Shown piece after piece: positions 6,659 to 8,425 of a stretch of 8,425 nucleotides of DNA. Location: assembly GCA_036489495.1 (NCBI GenBank), contig DASXFR010000018.1, positions 1 to 8,425 on the forward strand, written 5' to 3'. This stretch comes from DASZIT01 sp036489495 (GTDB lineage: Bacteria; Actinomycetota; Acidimicrobiia; Acidimicrobiales; RAAP-2). Position 1 is the first letter of the stretch. Each line of letters starts with the position of its first letter. A model generated the notes under the pieces. The model saw nothing but the letters and a program-made list of their open reading frames with translations. It ran no database searches and had not been told where the DNA came from. The translations under genes were made by a program, and so were the position numbers.

Positions 6659-6678
6659 GGCTCCCCGACCGGTGGCAA
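6650..6678 (-). promoter_or_regulatory. Promoter of the FAD oxidase gene
   Basis: On the minus strand TTGCCA (6678-6673) matches TTGACA in five of six bases. A 17-base spacer follows, and then TAGTCT (6655-6650), the same -10 hexamer as in the ABC exporter promoter. Transcription would start near 6643, giving a leader of about 30 bases that includes the Shine-Dalgarno sequence. Confidence 0.6.
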
Positions 6679-6682
6679 TCAG

Positions 6683-6738
6683 AGTCGGGCGCGCAACCAC
6701 CCGACCGCCCAGCGCGAGTTGAGCCCGGGTTGCCGACT
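6683..6738 (-). terminator. Hairpin starting in the stop codon of the small secreted protein gene
   Basis: On the minus strand AGTCGG (6738-6733) pairs with CCGACT (6688-6683), and the adjacent CAACC pairs with GGTTG with a few bases bulged on the 3' side. The loop is large and there is no U tract. Its position between this stop codon and the next promoter fits a terminator. Confidence 0.35.
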
Positions 6739-7114
6739 AGGGGTCGCACCCCGGCGGGGCGTGGGTGATGACCGTATCCAGGACCTCGGGTAGGCAGACG
6801 ACCAGCTGAGTGAGGCTCGAGGCGATGACGGTCACGGTGTCGAGCTCGGCGGTGACGGTGGACATCTCCCCGGTGAGATCTCCCTCCACGCCCGCTACCG
6901 CGGTGTCGATCGACGCCAACAACGCGTCAAGCGCCGGAACCCCGGTACCTGCCGATGTCGTGGTGATTGTCGGCGGCGCGGGCGCGGCCCCGGCGGCTGG
7001 CGTGCTCAGCGGCGCCAGGACCAGCAGAACACTCGCCACCAGCGCCACGACGACGCCCAGCGGCATCAATCGCCAACTGAGCCCCAGGTTTCTGTCGCGG
7101 TAGTCGTGACCCAT
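6737..7114 (-). CDS. Small secreted or membrane-anchored protein of unknown function
   Basis: This 125-residue protein has no recognised domain. It has a charged N-terminus (MGHDYRDRNLG), a hydrophobic segment at about 17-37, then small residues with an AGA-A type signal peptidase I site near 41-44, followed by a Pro/Thr-rich stretch (45-56). The remaining mature part (about 60-110) is a probable alpha-helical region rich in Val, Leu, Thr and acidic residues. Two Cys (107 and 123) near the C-terminus could form a disulfide outside the cell. The frame opens at GTG 7129, but ATG 7114 is preferred because GGAGGGGG (7127-7120) lies just ahead of it. A strong hairpin lies in its leader. It is flanked by clpB upstream and the FAD oxidase downstream on the same strand, with no evident link to either. 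That it is a real gene is supported by the start site, signal sequence and composition. Confidence 0.65.
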   Translation of the reverse strand: MGHDYRDRNLGLSWRLMPLGVVVALVASVLLVLAPLSTPAAGAAPAPPTITTTSAGTGVPALDALLASIDTAVAGVEGDLTGEMSTVTAELDTVTVIASSLTQLVVCLPEVLDTVITHAPPGCDP

Positions 7115-7133
7115 CGGGACCCCCTCCACTCAG

Positions 7134-7198
7134 CCCCGTTGCCTGGCGTTGGGATGGCCCCCATTCTCGGGGGCATCCCAACACCGTTGATAACGGGG
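7134..7198. repeat. Outer inverted repeat enclosing the stem-loop, with a competing local hairpin
   Basis: CCCCGTT (7134-7140) can pair with AACGGGG (7192-7198), enclosing the 7148-7182 hairpin. The same right arm can instead pair locally: CCGTT (7184-7188) with AACGG (7192-7196) across GAT. The two pairings exclude each other. Further along, CCGC (7206-7209) can pair with GCGG at 7215-7218 or at 7223-7226. Alternative foldings like these occur in attenuators but could also be accidental in GC-rich DNA. Confidence 0.4.
7148..7182. other. Strong 14-bp stem-loop upstream of the small secreted protein gene
   Basis: GTTGGGATG (7148-7156) pairs with CATCCCAAC (7174-7182), and CCCCC (7158-7162) pairs with GGGGG (7169-7173). 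There is a single bulged G7157 and the loop is ATTCTC. On the minus strand it ends about 20 bases before the Shine-Dalgarno sequence of the secreted protein gene and lies about 160 bases after clpB. It may be the clpB terminator or a leader structure; no U tract follows on either strand. Confidence 0.6.
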
Positions 7199-7284
7199 GG
7201 CGCGACCGCTTCTTGCGGAACAGCGGTACCAAAGTTGGACCGGGTGTGATCAATCCGCCACTCGAAGTGTCGCTTACGGGATAC

Positions 7285-7321
7285 GCCTGGTGCCCCTCCC
7301 AGGCCGCCGGGCCAGGGCCCG
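7285..7321 (-). terminator. Tandem short hairpins downstream of clpB
   Basis: GCCTGG (7285-7290) pairs with CCAGGC (7299-7304), and CGGGC (7308-7312) pairs with GCCCG (7317-7321). They lie 20 to 56 bases after the clpB stop on the minus strand. Both stems are short, there is no U tract, and chance pairing is likely in such GC-rich DNA. The rest of the clpB to secreted-gene gap (7228-7284) shows nothing I can assign. Confidence 0.3.
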
Positions 7322-7340
7322 AGCCCGACCGGAACCAGCC

Positions 7341-8425
7341 TCAGGACAGGATGATCGCCCCGTCCTTCTCGTCGACGGTCACCGTCGAGCCCTCCGGGTA
7401 GCGGCCCTCCAGCAGAGCCATGGCCATCTGGTCCTCGACCTCCCGCTGGATCACCCGCCGGAGCGGCCGGGCCCCGTAGTCGGGGTCGAACCCGGCCCGG
7501 GCCAGGTACGCCTCCGCCGCCGAGGTGACGGCCAGCGACAGCCGCCGCTCGGACAGCCGGCGGCGCAACCCCTCCAGCTGGATGGAGACGATCCGCTCGA
7601 GGTCGGCCTCGCTCAACGAATGGAACCGGACGATCTCGTCGATCCGGTTCACGAACTCCGGCTTGAAGTACTCCGACGGCTCCCCCACCAGGTTGGAGGT
7701 CATGATCAACACCGCGTTGGTGAAGTCGACCGTCCGGCCCTGGCCGTCGGTCAGCCGCCCGTCCTCCAGCACCTGGAGCAGGATGTTGAACACATCCGGG
7801 TGGGCCTTCTCCAGCTCATCCAGCAAAACGACGGCATAGGGCCGGCGGCGGACCGCCTCGGTGAGTTGCCCGCCCTCCTCGTAGCCCACGTAGCCAGGAG
7901 GCGCCCCCACCAGCCGGGCCACCGAGTGGCGCTCGGTGTACTCGCCCATGTCGATCCGGACCATGGCCTTGGCGTCGTCGAACAGGAAGTCGGCCAACGA
8001 CCGGGCCAGCTCGGTCTTCCCCACCCCCGTCGGCCCGAGGAACAGGAAGGACCCGATCGGCCGGTTGGGGTCGGAGAGCCCGGCCCGCGACCGGCGGATG
8101 GCGTTGGCCACCGCCGAGACGGCCTCGTCCTGGCCGACGACCCGGGCGTGGAGGGCGTCCTCCATCCGGATCAGCTTCTCGACCTCGCCCTCCAGCAGCC
8201 GGGACACCGGCACCCCGGTCCACCGGCTGACCACCTCGGCCACGTCCTCGGCGTCGACCTCCTCCTTCAGGAACCGCTGCTCGGCCTGCAGCGACGCCAG
8301 CGCCTCGGTGGCCACCTCGATCTGGCGCTCGAGCTCGGGGATCTCGCCAAAGGAGATGGCCGAGGACTCGGCCAGGTTGCCGTCCCGGGCCAGCCGCTCG
8401 GCGTCGCCGCGCTTGGACTCCAGCG
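7341..8425 (-). CDS. clpB: ATP-dependent chaperone ClpB, C-terminal part (cut by the window edge)
   Basis: This is the last 360 residues of the Hsp100 disaggregase ClpB, a cytoplasmic hexameric AAA+ machine that resolubilises aggregated proteins together with DnaK. The frame runs open to the window edge, so the apparent start at 8315 is an internal Val codon. The visible part starts at the end of the coiled-coil M-domain (FGEIPELERQIE, about 23-34). It continues with the linker SRWTGVPVSRL and the second AAA+ domain: Walker A GPTGVGKT (130-137), pore loop GYVGYE (177-182), Walker B VVLLDE (198-203), sensor-1 MTSN (to Asn244), arginine finger in PEFVNRIDE (Arg260) and sensor-2 GARPLRR (317-323). 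The M-domain tail and the absence of a ClpC-type end argue for ClpB over ClpA/ClpC. The stretch between sensor-1 and the arginine finger is shorter than in other ClpBs I recall. Confidence 0.95.
   Translation of the reverse strand, partial: LESKRGDAERLARDGNLAESSAISFGEIPELERQIEVATEALASLQAEQRFLKEEVDAEDVAEVVSRWTGVPVSRLLEGEVEKLIRMEDALHARVVGQDEAVSAVANAIRRSRAGLSDPNRPIGSFLFLGPTGVGKTELARSLADFLFDDAKAMVRIDMGEYTERHSVARLVGAPPGYVGYEEGGQLTEAVRRRPYAVVLLDELEKAHPDVFNILLQVLEDGRLTDGQGRTVDFTNAVLIMTSNLVGEPSEYFKPEFVNRIDEIVRFHSLSEADLERIVSIQLEGLRRRLSERRLSLAVTSAAEAYLARAGFDPDYGARPLRRVIQREVEDQMAMALLEGRYPEGSTVTVDEKDGAIILS

Noticed and set aside
6613..6678. N-terminal extension of the FAD oxidase to TTG 6678
   Set aside because: The TTG is part of the predicted -35 box and the extra 22 residues have no family match; GTG 6612 has a well-placed GGGAGG.
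4954..6768. 604-codon plus-strand open frame across the FAD oxidase region
   Set aside because: It is a mirror of the minus-strand oxidase, which has clear FAD and BBE motifs; the plus-strand translation is His/Gly/Arg-rich without domains. Long antisense frames are expected in high-GC DNA.

Overview
This window comes from a high-GC bacterial chromosome. GTG starts are frequent, 4-base ATGA gene overlaps occur twice, and -10 boxes of the TANNNT type sit near start codons. These features, a membrane-anchored LytR_C-type protein with a Thr-rich linker, and actinobacterial-looking ABC-2 permeases point to an actinobacterium. A class such as Acidimicrobiia is plausible, but this is inferred from protein style and not proven.

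Layout from left to right. (1) The last codons of an upstream gene overlap an ABC-2 type permease (45-878), which is followed by a strong GC-rich hairpin. (2) On the minus strand lies a two-gene unit, a LytR_C-domain membrane protein (2052-1534) followed by an NTF2/SnoaL-like protein (about 1503-982). (3) A compact divergent promoter region (2053-2147) separates this unit from a plus-strand ABC exporter, made of a NatA-like ATPase (2148-3041) and a NatB-like permease (3038-4399). Both divergent genes look leaderless. (4) A dihydrofolate-reductase/RibD_C-fold protein (4506-5069) is on the plus strand and converges on (5) a minus-strand block. In transcription order that block is clpB (3' part only, 8425-7341), a small secreted protein of unknown function (7114-6737), and a berberine-bridge-like FAD oxidase (6612-5218).

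The clear functional couplings are the ATPase/permease exporter pair and probably the first permease with its unseen upstream partner. The remaining genes look like ordinary chromosomal neighbours with no obvious shared pathway. I found no CRISPR array, tRNA, rRNA, transposase or phage gene, and no convincing new multi-gene system. The most informative non-coding signals are the paired leaderless promoters at 2053-2147, a well-formed promoter with CTAG-containing inverted repeats ahead of the FAD oxidase, and a structured intergenic region (7134-7227) with competing pairings upstream of the small secreted protein.
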